This document shows, in pieces, positions 6,178 through 13,892 of a DNA stretch of 36,761 nucleotides. This DNA comes from Clostridia bacterium (GTDB lineage: Bacteria; Bacillota; Clostridia; Christensenellales; Aristaeellaceae). The stretch is from assembly GCA_017532155.1 (NCBI GenBank), contig JAFXJP010000031.1:1-36761 (forward strand), written 5' to 3'. Under the pieces are notes generated by a model. The model saw nothing but the letters and a program-made list of their open reading frames with translations. It was not told the origin of the DNA and did not search any database. The position numbers and the translations under genes were made by a program. Numbering within the stretch: the first letter of the stretch is position 1; each line of letters begins with the position of its first letter.

Positions 6178-7512
6178 ATGAAACTGGGCAAGAAATTTTA
6201 TGCGGCGCTGACGCTGCTTGGGCTGATCGGTCAGATTGCCTGGGTAGTGGAGAACATGTATCTGAACGTGTTCATTTACAAGATGTTCAATGCATCGGCT
6301 TCGGATATTTCGATGATGGTGGCGCTCAGCGCTGTGACGGCGACGGCGACGACGCTGCTGATGGGGGCGCTTTCTGACCGCCTGGGCAAAAGAAAGGTGT
6401 TTGTTTGCGGCGGCTATATTGTGTGGGGCGTGAGCATTCTGGGCTTTTCGCTGGTGCGGATGGATGTGCTTTCTCCCCTGTGCGAGACGGCGGCGCAGGC
6501 GATGAGCCTGGGCGTGACGCTGACGATCGCGCTGGACTGCCTGATGACCTTCTTTGGCTCTACGGCCAATGATGCGGCATTTAACGCCTGGCTGACGGAC
6601 ATGGGCGATGAAAACACGCGCGGCAAGATTGAGGGCATTAATGCCATGATGCCGCTGGTGGCGATACTGTGCGTGTTCGGCGGCTTTATGGGCTTTAACC
6701 TGGATGAGGCAGGCAGCTGGCAGACGATCTATCTGATCATCGGTCTGGTGGTGCTGGCGATTGGCGTGGCGGGCATTTTCCTGATGGAGGACAAGGCGCA
6801 AAAGAGCGAGGAATCGTACTGGGGCAACCTGAAGTATTCCTTCCTGCCTTCTACGGTGAAAAGCAACTGGCAGCTGTATGCCGTGCTGATTGCCTTTGCG
6901 GTGTTTGGTATCTCCATTCAGATTTTCATGCCCTATCTGATTTTGTATTATGAAAAGTCGCTGGGGATGGCGGATTATGTATTGATCATGGCGCCGGCGA
7001 TTGTGCTGGCGAGCGTGTTTACGGCGCTGTACGGCAGACTGTATGATACATGGGGATTTAAAAAGAGCATTATGCCCTGCCTGGCGCTGCTGCTGCTGGG
7101 CTATGCTTTCCTGTATTACACGTGGACGACGATTCCGGTGTTTATCGGTTCCTTCCTGATGATGTGCGGCTATTTGTCGGGCATGGCGGTATTTGGCGCG
7201 CGCATCCGTGCGCTGATTCCCGAAAACATGGCGGGCCGCTTCCAGGGCGTGCGCATCATTGGACAGGTGCTGATTCCCGGCGTGATCGGCCCGGCGGTGG
7301 GCGCCTGGGTGCTGCGCAACGCACAGCAGATCCTCAATAACGACGGCACATATTCCTTCCTGCCCAATGAAAATATCTTCCTGGCAGCGGCGGTGGCTGC
7401 TGTGGCGGTGGTAGTGGTGCTGGGCGTGTATTTCCGCTGCCAGCTCAAGCCGGAAAAGAAAGTGACCTATGGCAAAATGCCGCAGCGCAGGGCATACAAG
7501 AAAAAGAAATAA
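6178..7512 (+). CDS. MFS transporter
   Basis: This 444-residue protein has 12 hydrophobic segments. The cytoplasmic loop after the second segment carries the MFS motif A form GALSDRLGKRK (about residues 62-72). SALKDPS-like sugar or peptide signatures are absent; the sequence STANDAAFNAWLTDMGDENTRGKIEG in the first half resembles the SLC45/glycoside-type cation symporter branch, which is only a suggestion. ATG 6178 was chosen from the family-like start MKLGKKFYAALTLLGLIGQI; the longer frame from 6112 lies inside the previous gene. GGGGGT is a modest ribosome binding site. It is the second gene of the operon, with a very basic C-terminus (RRAYKKKK). Confidence 0.85.
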   Translation: MKLGKKFYAALTLLGLIGQIAWVVENMYLNVFIYKMFNASASDISMMVALSAVTATATTLLMGALSDRLGKRKVFVCGGYIVWGVSILGFSLVRMDVLSPLCETAAQAMSLGVTLTIALDCLMTFFGSTANDAAFNAWLTDMGDENTRGKIEGINAMMPLVAILCVFGGFMGFNLDEAGSWQTIYLIIGLVVLAIGVAGIFLMEDKAQKSEESYWGNLKYSFLPSTVKSNWQLYAVLIAFAVFGISIQIFMPYLILYYEKSLGMADYVLIMAPAIVLASVFTALYGRLYDTWGFKKSIMPCLALLLLGYAFLYYTWTTIPVFIGSFLMMCGYLSGMAVFGARIRALIPENMAGRFQGVRIIGQVLIPGVIGPAVGAWVLRNAQQILNNDGTYSFLPNENIFLAAAVAAVAVVVVLGVYFRCQLKPEKKVTYGKMPQRRAYKKKK

Positions 7513-7524
7513 GGAGAAATATAG

Positions 7525-8148
7525 ATGAAAGTGTTGCTTGTTAATGGCAGCCCGCATGAAAAAGGCTGCACCAACCGCGCACTGGTGGAAATTCAGCATA
7601 CGCTGCTGGAGGAAGGCGTTGAAAGCGAAATTCTCTGGCTGGGCAAGGAACCGCTGGGCGGCTGCATTGCCTGCGGCGGCTGCCGGCACAACGATCAGTG
7701 CATTTATGACGACATCCTCAACCGCAGCCGCGAAAAATTCCGCGAGGCGGACGGTTTTGTGTTTGGTTCGCCTGTGCATTATGCGGCGGCCAGCGGAAAC
7801 CTGACGGCGTTTATGGACCGGCTTTTTTATTCGGAGGGCAAGAAGACCTTCTTTATGAAGCCGGCGGCGGCTATCACCTCGGCGCGCCGCGCGGGAACGA
7901 CGGCGACAATGGATCAGCTGAATAAGTATTTTTCCATTTCGCAGATGCCCATCGTGTCTTCGCGCTACTGGAACATGGTGCATGGCTCCACGCCCGAGCA
8001 GGTGGAAGAGGACAGGGAAGGCTTGTGGACGATGCGCGCGCTGGCGCGCAACATGGCGTATCTGCTCAAATGTCAGCAGGCGGCCAGGGCTGCGGGAATT
8101 GAACTGCCGCGGCAGGAAGCGGGCGAATATACCAATTTTGTGCGCTGA
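7525..8148 (+). CDS. Flavodoxin-like NAD(P)H-dependent oxidoreductase
   Basis: This 207-residue protein has the flavodoxin-like FMN fold of the NADPH-dependent FMN reductase/iron-sulfur flavoprotein family. It begins MKVLLVNGSPHEKGCTNRAL, the FMN-phosphate loop, followed by GCIACGGCRHNDQC, a Cys-rich motif near residues 49-62. GFVFGSPVHYAAASGNLTAFMDRLF contacts the flavin ring. The CxxC-GGC pattern resembles iron-sulfur flavoproteins, but only part of a four-cysteine cluster motif is present, so a cluster is uncertain. It is likely a reductase for quinones, nitro or azo compounds. It lies between MFS and EamA genes in one operon, so it may act on the transported compound. Confidence 0.85.
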   Translation: MKVLLVNGSPHEKGCTNRALVEIQHTLLEEGVESEILWLGKEPLGGCIACGGCRHNDQCIYDDILNRSREKFREADGFVFGSPVHYAAASGNLTAFMDRLFYSEGKKTFFMKPAAAITSARRAGTTATMDQLNKYFSISQMPIVSSRYWNMVHGSTPEQVEEDREGLWTMRALARNMAYLLKCQQAARAAGIELPRQEAGEYTNFVR

Positions 8149-8163
8149 AGAGGATAGGGCAGG

Positions 8164-9036
8164 ATGAATCAAAAGATATTCACTCCCCGCGGGAAAATGC
8201 TCTTGTCCATGTTGATTTTCGGCACGGTGGGGCTTTTCGTGCGCTACATTCCGCTGCCGTCTTCGCTGATTGCCTGTGTGCGCGGCGTGATTGGCGCGGC
8301 GTGCATTTATCTGTACATGAAGGCACGGGGAAAGCGCATAGATATGTCTGCGGTGCGCAAAAACGGCCTGACGCTGGTTTTATCCGGCGCGGCGCTGGGA
8401 TTTAACTGGGCATTTTTGTTTGAGGCGTATCGCTACAGCGTGGCGACGGCGACGCTGTGCTATTATCTGGCGCCGACGATCGTGATGCTGATTTCACCGC
8501 TTGTGCTGAGAGAAAAGCTGACGGCAAAGAAGCTGTGCTGCTGTCTGGCGGCGCTGGGCGGCATGGTGCTGGTGTCGGGCGTGATGACTGAAAATGCGCC
8601 GCCGCTGGCGGGCATTTTGTGGGGGCTTGCCGCGGCTGTGCTGTATGCGGCGGTGATGCTGCTGAACAAAAGGATTACGGACGTCAGGAGCGAGGATCGC
8701 ACGGTGGTGCAATTGGCTGTTTCGGCAGCGGTAATGCTCTGCTACGCAGTGCTGACGGAAACGCAGCTGGCGTTTGAATTGACGGCGACATCGGGCATGC
8801 TGCTGGTGACGGTGGGTGTATTGCACACGGGCATCGCGTATCTGTGCTACTTTGGCGCGTTGAAGGATTTGAAGGCGCAAAGCGCGGCGATCCTCAGCTA
8901 TCTGGATCCGGCGCTGGCGCTGCTGCTTTCCTGGCTGGTGCTGGGCGAGCAGCTGGGGATGCACGGCTGGCTGGGTGCGGCGCTGATCCTGGGCGGCGCG
9001 CTGGTGAGTGAAACAGGAGGGAAAAATGAAGAATAA
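8164..9036 (+). CDS. EamA/DMT-superfamily transporter, second of three
   Basis: This 290-residue protein has ten predicted membrane segments as two EamA domains (about residues 10-140 and 150-285). Recognisable stretches are ATLCYYLAPTIVMLISPLVL with REKLTAKK at the end of the first repeat, and LSYLDPALALLLSWLVLGEQ in the second. It starts 15 bases after the flavodoxin-like gene. The next transporter begins inside its 3' end, an 11-base overlap that points to coupled translation. Substrate unknown; the pairing with the next EamA protein might form a heterodimer, but members usually work alone. Confidence 0.85.
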   Translation: MNQKIFTPRGKMLLSMLIFGTVGLFVRYIPLPSSLIACVRGVIGAACIYLYMKARGKRIDMSAVRKNGLTLVLSGAALGFNWAFLFEAYRYSVATATLCYYLAPTIVMLISPLVLREKLTAKKLCCCLAALGGMVLVSGVMTENAPPLAGILWGLAAAVLYAAVMLLNKRITDVRSEDRTVVQLAVSAAVMLCYAVLTETQLAFELTATSGMLLVTVGVLHTGIAYLCYFGALKDLKAQSAAILSYLDPALALLLSWLVLGEQLGMHGWLGAALILGGALVSETGGKNEE

Positions 9037-9904
9037 GCGCATACTGGCGGCGATTTTTGCATTGCTGGCGGCGGCGCTGTATGCGATCAATATTCCTTTT
9101 TCCAAGCTGCTGATGGCGCATGCAGGGGAAAAAATGATGGCAGGCTTTTTATATCTGGGCGCCGGCGCGGGGATGCTTTTGTATCGCACGGGCAGGAAGC
9201 TGGCAGGCCATGCTGACAGGCAGGCGCCGCTGACGCGCAAAGAGCTGCCCTATACTGTGGCCATGATTGTGCTGGATATAGCTGCGCCGATTTTTCTGAT
9301 GTATGGGCTGCGCCGCACGGCGGGAGCGAATGCTTCGCTGCTGAATAATTTTGAAATCGTGGCAACGTCGCTGATCGCGCTGCTGATCTTCAAAGAGAAG
9401 ATTTCCCGGCGGCTGTGGCTGGCAATTATGCTGGTGATTGCATCCAGCGTGATCCTGACCTTTGAGGGCGCGGAGAGCCTGAACTTTAACGCAGGCTCGC
9501 TGTATGTGCTGGCAGCATGCGTGTGCTGGGGTTTTGAAAATAACTGTACGCGCATGCTCAGCCATAAAAACTCGGAGGAGATTGTGGTGATCAAGGGCCT
9601 GTGCTCGGGCGCGGGCGCGCTGGTGATTGCCCTGTGTACGGGCGAAGTGCTGCCGGGGGTCATCTGGATGCTTTTGATCATGCTGCTGGGCTTTGTATCC
9701 TATGGTATGAGCATCAATTTTTATATCATGGCGCAAAAGGATCTGGGTGCTGCCAAGACGAGCGCATATTACGCTGTGGCGCCGTTCCTGGGGGTGCTTT
9801 TCAGTGTGTTGCTGGGCGAAAGGCTGACGGTGCAGTTTTTCCTGGGCTTGGCGGTGATGATTGCAGCAACGGTGCTGCTGGTGCGCGATACAATGGCGGA
9901 ATAA
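9026..9904 (+). CDS. EamA/DMT-superfamily transporter, third of three
   Basis: This 292-residue protein has ten hydrophobic segments and two EamA repeats; LLNNFEIVATSLIALLIFKE closes the first and YYAVAPFLGVLFSVLLGERL the second. ATG 9026 is preceded by AGGAGGG (9016-9022), which also settles the start against an upstream in-frame GTG at 9008. It overlaps the end of the preceding permease gene by 11 bases and is last in the operon, ended by a strong hairpin. It is clearly different in sequence from the neighbouring EamA protein, so this is not a recent duplication. Confidence 0.87.
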   Translation: MKNKRILAAIFALLAAALYAINIPFSKLLMAHAGEKMMAGFLYLGAGAGMLLYRTGRKLAGHADRQAPLTRKELPYTVAMIVLDIAAPIFLMYGLRRTAGANASLLNNFEIVATSLIALLIFKEKISRRLWLAIMLVIASSVILTFEGAESLNFNAGSLYVLAACVCWGFENNCTRMLSHKNSEEIVVIKGLCSGAGALVIALCTGEVLPGVIWMLLIMLLGFVSYGMSINFYIMAQKDLGAAKTSAYYAVAPFLGVLFSVLLGERLTVQFFLGLAVMIAATVLLVRDTMAE

Positions 9905-9914
9905 ACAGACATAA

Positions 9915-9946
9915 AAAAAGAGCTTGCTTTGCAGCAAGCTCTTTTT
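9915..9946. terminator. Bidirectional terminator between transporter operon and pit
   Basis: Stem AAAAAGAGCTTGCT/AGCAAGCTCTTTTT with loop TTGC (9915-9928, 9933-9946). Lies in the 51 bases between converging genes and serves both. Confidence 0.85.
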
Positions 9947-9955
9947 ATGTGCTTC

Positions 9956-11038
9956 TTACTTGAAGTAGCCCTGGGTAGCCAGCGCCACCAGCCAGGTCAG
10001 CAGACCAGCCGCGGTGGGAGAGGAAACCCAAGCGATGGCGATGTTCTTGAACACGCCGAAGTGCACGTGCTTGGCACCCTTGACAAGGCCCGCACCAACA
10101 ACGGCGCCAACAACGGCCTGAGAGGTGGAAACGGGGATACCCATCCAGGTGCCCATGATCACGATGGTCAGAGCCATGGCGATGATCACGACGAAGCCGC
10201 TCACCTCAGTGATGTCAGCAATGGAGGAACCAACGGTCATCATAACGCGCTTGGAGTAGGTCAGAACACCCACGGCGATGGCGATACCGCCGATGGTGGC
10301 GGTCAGCTGCGCGTTGGTCAGCAGGTTCGCGCCCTTGGCGGTGAAGTCATAGTAGAGGGCGGTTACGTTAGCGGAGGAGTTCATGCCGATGCTGAAGGCA
10401 GAGAAAGCACCAGCGCACAGATAACCAAGGGTGATGATCTTCTTGTAGCTCTTGGCCTTGGTGATCTTATCTTCCAGGAACTTGGTGACGAAGAAAACCA
10501 GCACAAAGGAGATGATGCCGGCACCCAGGGGGTTCAGCAGCCAGGTAGAGGCAAACTGGCCCAGCTTGGACAGGGCAACGCCGCGGACAGAGGGATCGCC
10601 GTAGTTGGCATGGAACAGACCCCAGCCGACGATGGCGCCGGTGATGGACTGGTTGGCAGATACGGGGAAGCCCAGGTAGCTCATGATGAACACGGTAACA
10701 GCCGCGCAGGTGAAGACGATAAAGGCCTTCAGAGCGGACTTGAGGCGCAGTTCCTTCATGGCAGTGTCGGTGCCGGAAGCGAGGTCAGCGGCTTCGGCTT
10801 CGGCAACCTTTTCTTCGGAGGCGGATACGTCATTGATGACGGCCAGGTCGTTTACCTTGCCGATATTGCCTTCGCCCATCAGGAAAGCGCCGGCGATAAC
10901 CATCACGGCGATGATGATAACAGCAGTGCGGTACTTGATAACGCCGGTAGATACGGCGGTACCGAAGGCATTGGCGGCGTCATTGGTGCCCAGGGACCAG
11001 CCCATAAACACGCCCGCAAACAGGAGCAAGTAAATCAT
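9956..11038 (-). CDS. pit: PiT-family inorganic phosphate transporter
   Basis: This 360-residue, strongly hydrophobic protein has the two inverted PiT repeats. The family signature GTNDAANAFGTAVSTGVI is near the N-terminus, and a related repeat GMNSSANVTALYYDF lies in the second half, with GIPVSTSQAVVGAVVGAGL. Between them is a short acidic Ala-rich loop (ASEEKVAEAEAADLASG). It imports inorganic phosphate with a cation. ATG 11038 is preceded by a GGGGGG run 9 bases away and gives MIYLLLFAGVFMGWSLGTND; the upstream GTG at 11056 lacks a site. No phoU-like gene is adjacent, unlike many PiT loci. It has a perfect promoter and highly biased codons, which suggests strong expression. Confidence 0.92.
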   Translation of the reverse strand: MIYLLLFAGVFMGWSLGTNDAANAFGTAVSTGVIKYRTAVIIIAVMVIAGAFLMGEGNIGKVNDLAVINDVSASEEKVAEAEAADLASGTDTAMKELRLKSALKAFIVFTCAAVTVFIMSYLGFPVSANQSITGAIVGWGLFHANYGDPSVRGVALSKLGQFASTWLLNPLGAGIISFVLVFFVTKFLEDKITKAKSYKKIITLGYLCAGAFSAFSIGMNSSANVTALYYDFTAKGANLLTNAQLTATIGGIAIAVGVLTYSKRVMMTVGSSIADITEVSGFVVIIAMALTIVIMGTWMGIPVSTSQAVVGAVVGAGLVKGAKHVHFGVFKNIAIAWVSSPTAAGLLTWLVALATQGYFK

Positions 11039-11067
11039 GGTATAAAAACCCCCCACAGATTTTTATG

Positions 11068-11099
11068 ATTTGTGACATCTGGACAGAAAGATCACAAAT
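11068..11099. promoter_or_regulatory. Inverted repeat in the pit leader
   Basis: ATTTGTGA (11068-11075) and TCACAAAT (11092-11099) are perfect inverted repeats 16 bases apart. They lie between the pit promoter and its ATG. It could be a stem-loop in the leader RNA or a two-half-site operator; the half-sites resemble those of Crp/Fnr or Rex proteins, but the spacing fits neither. Confidence 0.4.
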
Positions 11100-11112
11100 T
11101 TAACAAATGTGG

Positions 11113-11141
11113 ATTATACGCTCTTTTTGGAAAATTGTCAA
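11113..11141 (-). promoter_or_regulatory. Perfect sigma-A promoter for pit
   Basis: Minus strand TTGACA (11136-11141), 17 bases, TATAAT (11113-11118). Every position matches consensus. The leader to the ATG at 11038 is about 70 bases. Confidence 0.85.
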
Positions 11142-11237
11142 TAAGTTTTTAGGAAAAAAGAACGTTTTTTTGGAGAAAAACCGGCCTTTTTTTCGGGAAA
11201 TATGCATAAATGACCGGATTTGACGGAAAAAACACTA

Positions 11238-11266
11238 TTGACGTGCCGGAAAAATGCGGATATAGT
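11238..11266 (+). promoter_or_regulatory. Promoter for the YczE/YitT-like gene
   Basis: TTGACG (11238-11243), 17 bases, TATAGT (11261-11266). The leader of about 55 bases before ATG 11326 shows no obvious fold. The rest of the 287-base gap between the divergent genes is AT-rich with T-runs and no other signal I can support. Confidence 0.7.
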
Positions 11267-11325
11267 AACACCTGCAGCGCCTGAAGGACAGATGGGGCGG
11301 CATTCTATATACAAATGAGGTTTGC

Positions 11326-12006
11326 ATGAAAAAAACACTTTACACAGAATGGGCATATGTACTGGGATTGATCGGCCTGGCGCTTGGTACGGCGGGCATG
11401 GAGGCCAGCAACTTCGGCGTAAGCATGGTGGTGGCGCCGGCGTATCTTCTGCACCTGAAGGTCAGCAAGTATTTGCCTTTTTTCTCCTTCGGTATGGCGG
11501 AATACATGCTGCAGGGCGCGCTGCTGCTGCTGACGATTGCCTGCGTGCGCAAGTTCAGGTTCCATTATTTGTTTTCGTTTGTCACGGCGGTGCTGTACGG
11601 TCTGCTGCTGGATGTTAGCATCGGCCTGGTGGCGTATCTGCCCACGCAGGTGATAGCTGTGCGCGTCATCTGCTATGCTGCGGGCTTCCTTTTCTGCACA
11701 GCGGGCGTGTCGCTGATGTTTCATACCTACATTTCCGGCGAAGTGTATGAGCTGTTTGTCATGGAAGTGTCCAAGAAATTCAACAAGGACATCCATAAAT
11801 TCAAAACGGCCTATGATATGGTCAGCTGCGTGGTGGGCATCGCCCTGTCTTTCCTCTTTTTCGGTTTCGGTCACTTTGAGGGCATCAAGTGGGGCACGAT
11901 CATCTGCACGCTGCTCAACGGCTTCCTGGTGAGTCGCTTTACCCTGTTTTTTGAACGATACTTTGTCTTCAAGGATGGCACGTCCCTTAGAAAGTATTTC
12001 AGCTGA
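11326..12006 (+). CDS. YczE/YitT-like integral membrane protein
   Basis: This 226-residue protein has five to six hydrophobic segments. It begins MKKTLYTEWAYVLGLIGLAL followed by GTAGMEASNFGVSMVVAPAYLL, the pattern seen in the YczE/YyaS/YitT-like (DUF6198-type) membrane proteins. Function in this family is unknown. The C-terminal tail is basic and probably cytoplasmic (FERYFVFKDGTSLRKYFS). GAGGT lies 9 bases before the ATG. It is a single-gene unit with its own promoter and a bidirectional terminator shared with the nicotinamide-repair gene. The family assignment rests on general pattern only. Confidence 0.75.
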   Translation: MKKTLYTEWAYVLGLIGLALGTAGMEASNFGVSMVVAPAYLLHLKVSKYLPFFSFGMAEYMLQGALLLLTIACVRKFRFHYLFSFVTAVLYGLLLDVSIGLVAYLPTQVIAVRVICYAAGFLFCTAGVSLMFHTYISGEVYELFVMEVSKKFNKDIHKFKTAYDMVSCVVGIALSFLFFGFGHFEGIKWGTIICTLLNGFLVSRFTLFFERYFVFKDGTSLRKYFS

Positions 12007-12012
12007 ACGCAA

Positions 12013-12040
12013 AAAAGAACGCCTGCGAAGGCGTTCTTTT
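12013..12040. terminator. Bidirectional terminator
   Basis: Stem AAAAGAACGCCT/AGGCGTTCTTTT with a GCGA tetraloop (12013-12024, 12029-12040), between two converging genes. Confidence 0.85.
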
Positions 12041-12043
12041 CAT

Positions 12044-13519
12044 TTACAGATTTTCCATATCCATCAGGCACTTGCCCAACGCATCGGCGACATTGCCCGT
12101 CAGCACGCCGCGGGTGCCAAACTGCCTTTCGGCTTCCCGTCCGGCCATGCCATGCCACAGACAGGCGCCCTGCGCGGCTTCGAAAGGCGGCATGCCGCCG
12201 GCCAGGAGCGTGCCGAGAATGCCGGCCAGCGCATCGCCGCTGCCGCCCTTGGCCAGGGCAGAGGTGCCAATCACATTGAGCGATACGCGCTTGCCGTCGG
12301 TGACCACGGTGGTGGCGGATTTGAGCGCGACAGCGCCGCAGGCGTATTTGCGAACAATTGCCTTTGCAGCGGCGACGGGATCGGCGAGCACCTCTGAGAG
12401 CGTGCAGGATAGCAGGCGGGCAGCCTCGGCCGCATGGGGCGTAAGCACGGCATTTTCGCCCAGCTGCATGGGATGGCGGGACAAAAGATTAAGCGCGCCG
12501 GCATCCCAAACCGAGGGGGTGTTTTCGTTGTGCAGAGAGAGGATGTGCTGCCAGGCGTGATCATCCTCAATGATGCCGCAGCCAAAGACAAAGGCGTCGT
12601 GCAGCGGCACAAATTCGGGCAGACGGTCACGGTCCACGCACATGGCGTTGGGCAGCTGGGTTTGCAAAATAGGCATGACTTCCTTGGGACAGATGACGGT
12701 AGCCAGGCCCGCGCCGGCGCGCAGAGAGGCCAGGCCTGCCATGGCGGCGGCGCCGGACATGCCCATGGAGCCGGCGTAGAGCACCACGCGGCCGCAGGCG
12801 CCTTTGTGCATATCGGTGGTGCGCAGCGGCACCAGATCGACCAGATCACTTTCTTCGGGCACCAGGTAACCGGGCGCATCGTCGCAATCCTGCGGCAGGC
12901 CGATATCCGCCAGCACAATTTGTCCCACGCACGCGCGGCGGCGGGTGAGATACAGGCCGGTTTTTACACGATGGAAGGTGACGGTGCAGTCGGCATGCAC
13001 GCAGGCATTGTCCGTCAGATGGCCCGTCAGCGCATCCATGCCGCTGGGCACGTCGATGGAGAGAACGGGCACGGTTTGCGCGTTGATGTATTCAATGGCA
13101 CTGAGCGCGGCGCCCTCGGGCGTTTGCTTCAGGCCGGTACCGAGCAAGCCGTCCACCACAGCATCGATGAGCAGCTGACCGGCGGGCATTTCGCCCTCGA
13201 CGAGCGTGACACGGGAAAGCAGCTTTAAATAGGATAGATTACTTTGCGCATCGGGCGTTTTGCAGCCCAGGGGCAGCCAGACCGTGGCCTCGCCGCCCAT
13301 TTTGACAAACATCCGGGCGGCAGCCAGCGCATCGCCGCCGTTGTTGCCGCAACCGGCGACAAAAAGCACATGACGGTCATCGCAGCCGTCCAGCATATCT
13401 TCCAGCGTGCAGACAACGGCCTGCGCAGCCTGCTCCATCAAAAGAATGGAGGGAACACCCGCAGAAAAGGCTGTGCGCTCAATGCGCTGCATATCGGCGG
13501 GGGAAATGGTGAGATGCAT
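12044..13519 (-). CDS. nnr: Bifunctional NAD(P)HX epimerase/dehydratase
   Basis: This 491-residue fusion repairs hydrated NADH and NADPH. Residues 1-210 are the YjeF_N epimerase domain, with AGCGNNGGDALAAARMF near 55-71, GLLGTGL and LSIDVPSGMDALTG. Residues about 225-491 are the ADP-dependent NAD(P)HX dehydratase with a ribokinase-like fold: YAGSMGMSGAAAMAGLASLR, NAVLTPHAAEAARLL, and GGSGDALAGILGTLLAG. The start is ATG 13519, with AAGGAG 7 bases before it; an upstream in-frame codon at 13567 lies inside acpS. It follows the acpS stop by one base, so it is in the same transcript. The acpS-nnr order is common in Firmicutes. Confidence 0.93.
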   Translation of the reverse strand: MHLTISPADMQRIERTAFSAGVPSILLMEQAAQAVVCTLEDMLDGCDDRHVLFVAGCGNNGGDALAAARMFVKMGGEATVWLPLGCKTPDAQSNLSYLKLLSRVTLVEGEMPAGQLLIDAVVDGLLGTGLKQTPEGAALSAIEYINAQTVPVLSIDVPSGMDALTGHLTDNACVHADCTVTFHRVKTGLYLTRRRACVGQIVLADIGLPQDCDDAPGYLVPEESDLVDLVPLRTTDMHKGACGRVVLYAGSMGMSGAAAMAGLASLRAGAGLATVICPKEVMPILQTQLPNAMCVDRDRLPEFVPLHDAFVFGCGIIEDDHAWQHILSLHNENTPSVWDAGALNLLSRHPMQLGENAVLTPHAAEAARLLSCTLSEVLADPVAAAKAIVRKYACGAVALKSATTVVTDGKRVSLNVIGTSALAKGGSGDALAGILGTLLAGGMPPFEAAQGACLWHGMAGREAERQFGTRGVLTGNVADALGKCLMDMENL

Positions 13520-13520
13520 G

Positions 13521-13892
13521 TTAATCTCCTTCCAGAACGGCGGTCGCCATGGCGTAATCACCGTCATGTGAAATGGACAGGAAAGCGCGCTGCGCGCCTG
13601 CTCTTTGCAGTATGGCGCAGAGTTTTTCGTTCAATACATAGGCGGGCGCGCCAAGCGGCGTATGCGTGATCTCGATTTGATCCAGCGCAAGGCCCGAAAG
13701 CCCTGTACCCAGCGCTTTGAGCAGCGCTTCCTTGGCGGCGAAAATGCCGGCGGCTGTCTGCGCGGCCTGCACGCGGTCAAGAATATAGGCGCGCTCGTCT
13801 GCGGTAAAATAGCGGCGGAGAAAGCGTCCGTCCTGTAAAATTTCTTCCATGCGCGGTATGGCGCACAGATCACAGCCGATTCCTCTGATCAT
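13521..13892 (-). CDS. acpS: Holo-[acyl-carrier-protein] synthase
   Basis: This 123-residue protein is normal length for AcpS. It moves the 4'-phosphopantetheine group of CoA to the serine of acyl carrier protein. The motifs are GIGCDLCAIPRM, with the magnesium-binding Asp8, and FAAKEALLKALGTG with Glu55. SISHDGDYAMATAV follows near the C-terminus. The ATG overlaps the TGA of the upstream P1-peptidase gene (ATGA, 13889-13892) and there is no strong ribosome binding site, so translation is probably coupled. It is the middle gene of a three-gene minus-strand unit. Confidence 0.93.
   Translation of the reverse strand: MIRGIGCDLCAIPRMEEILQDGRFLRRYFTADERAYILDRVQAAQTAAGIFAAKEALLKALGTGLSGLALDQIEITHTPLGAPAYVLNEKLCAILQRAGAQRAFLSISHDGDYAMATAVLEGD

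Noticed and set aside
5968-8172. A 734-codon open frame on the minus strand across the transporter genes
   Set aside because: It is antisense to clear membrane-protein genes, is rich in His, Arg and Gln, and has no recognisable domain; GC-rich codon usage leaves such frames open by chance.
9929-11068. A plus-strand open frame antisense to pit
   Set aside because: Gly/His/Asp-rich composition and full overlap with an unmistakable PiT gene show it is a shadow.
11068-11099. A Crp or Rex operator in the pit leader
   Set aside because: The half-sites look similar, but the 16-base spacing is too long for either protein.
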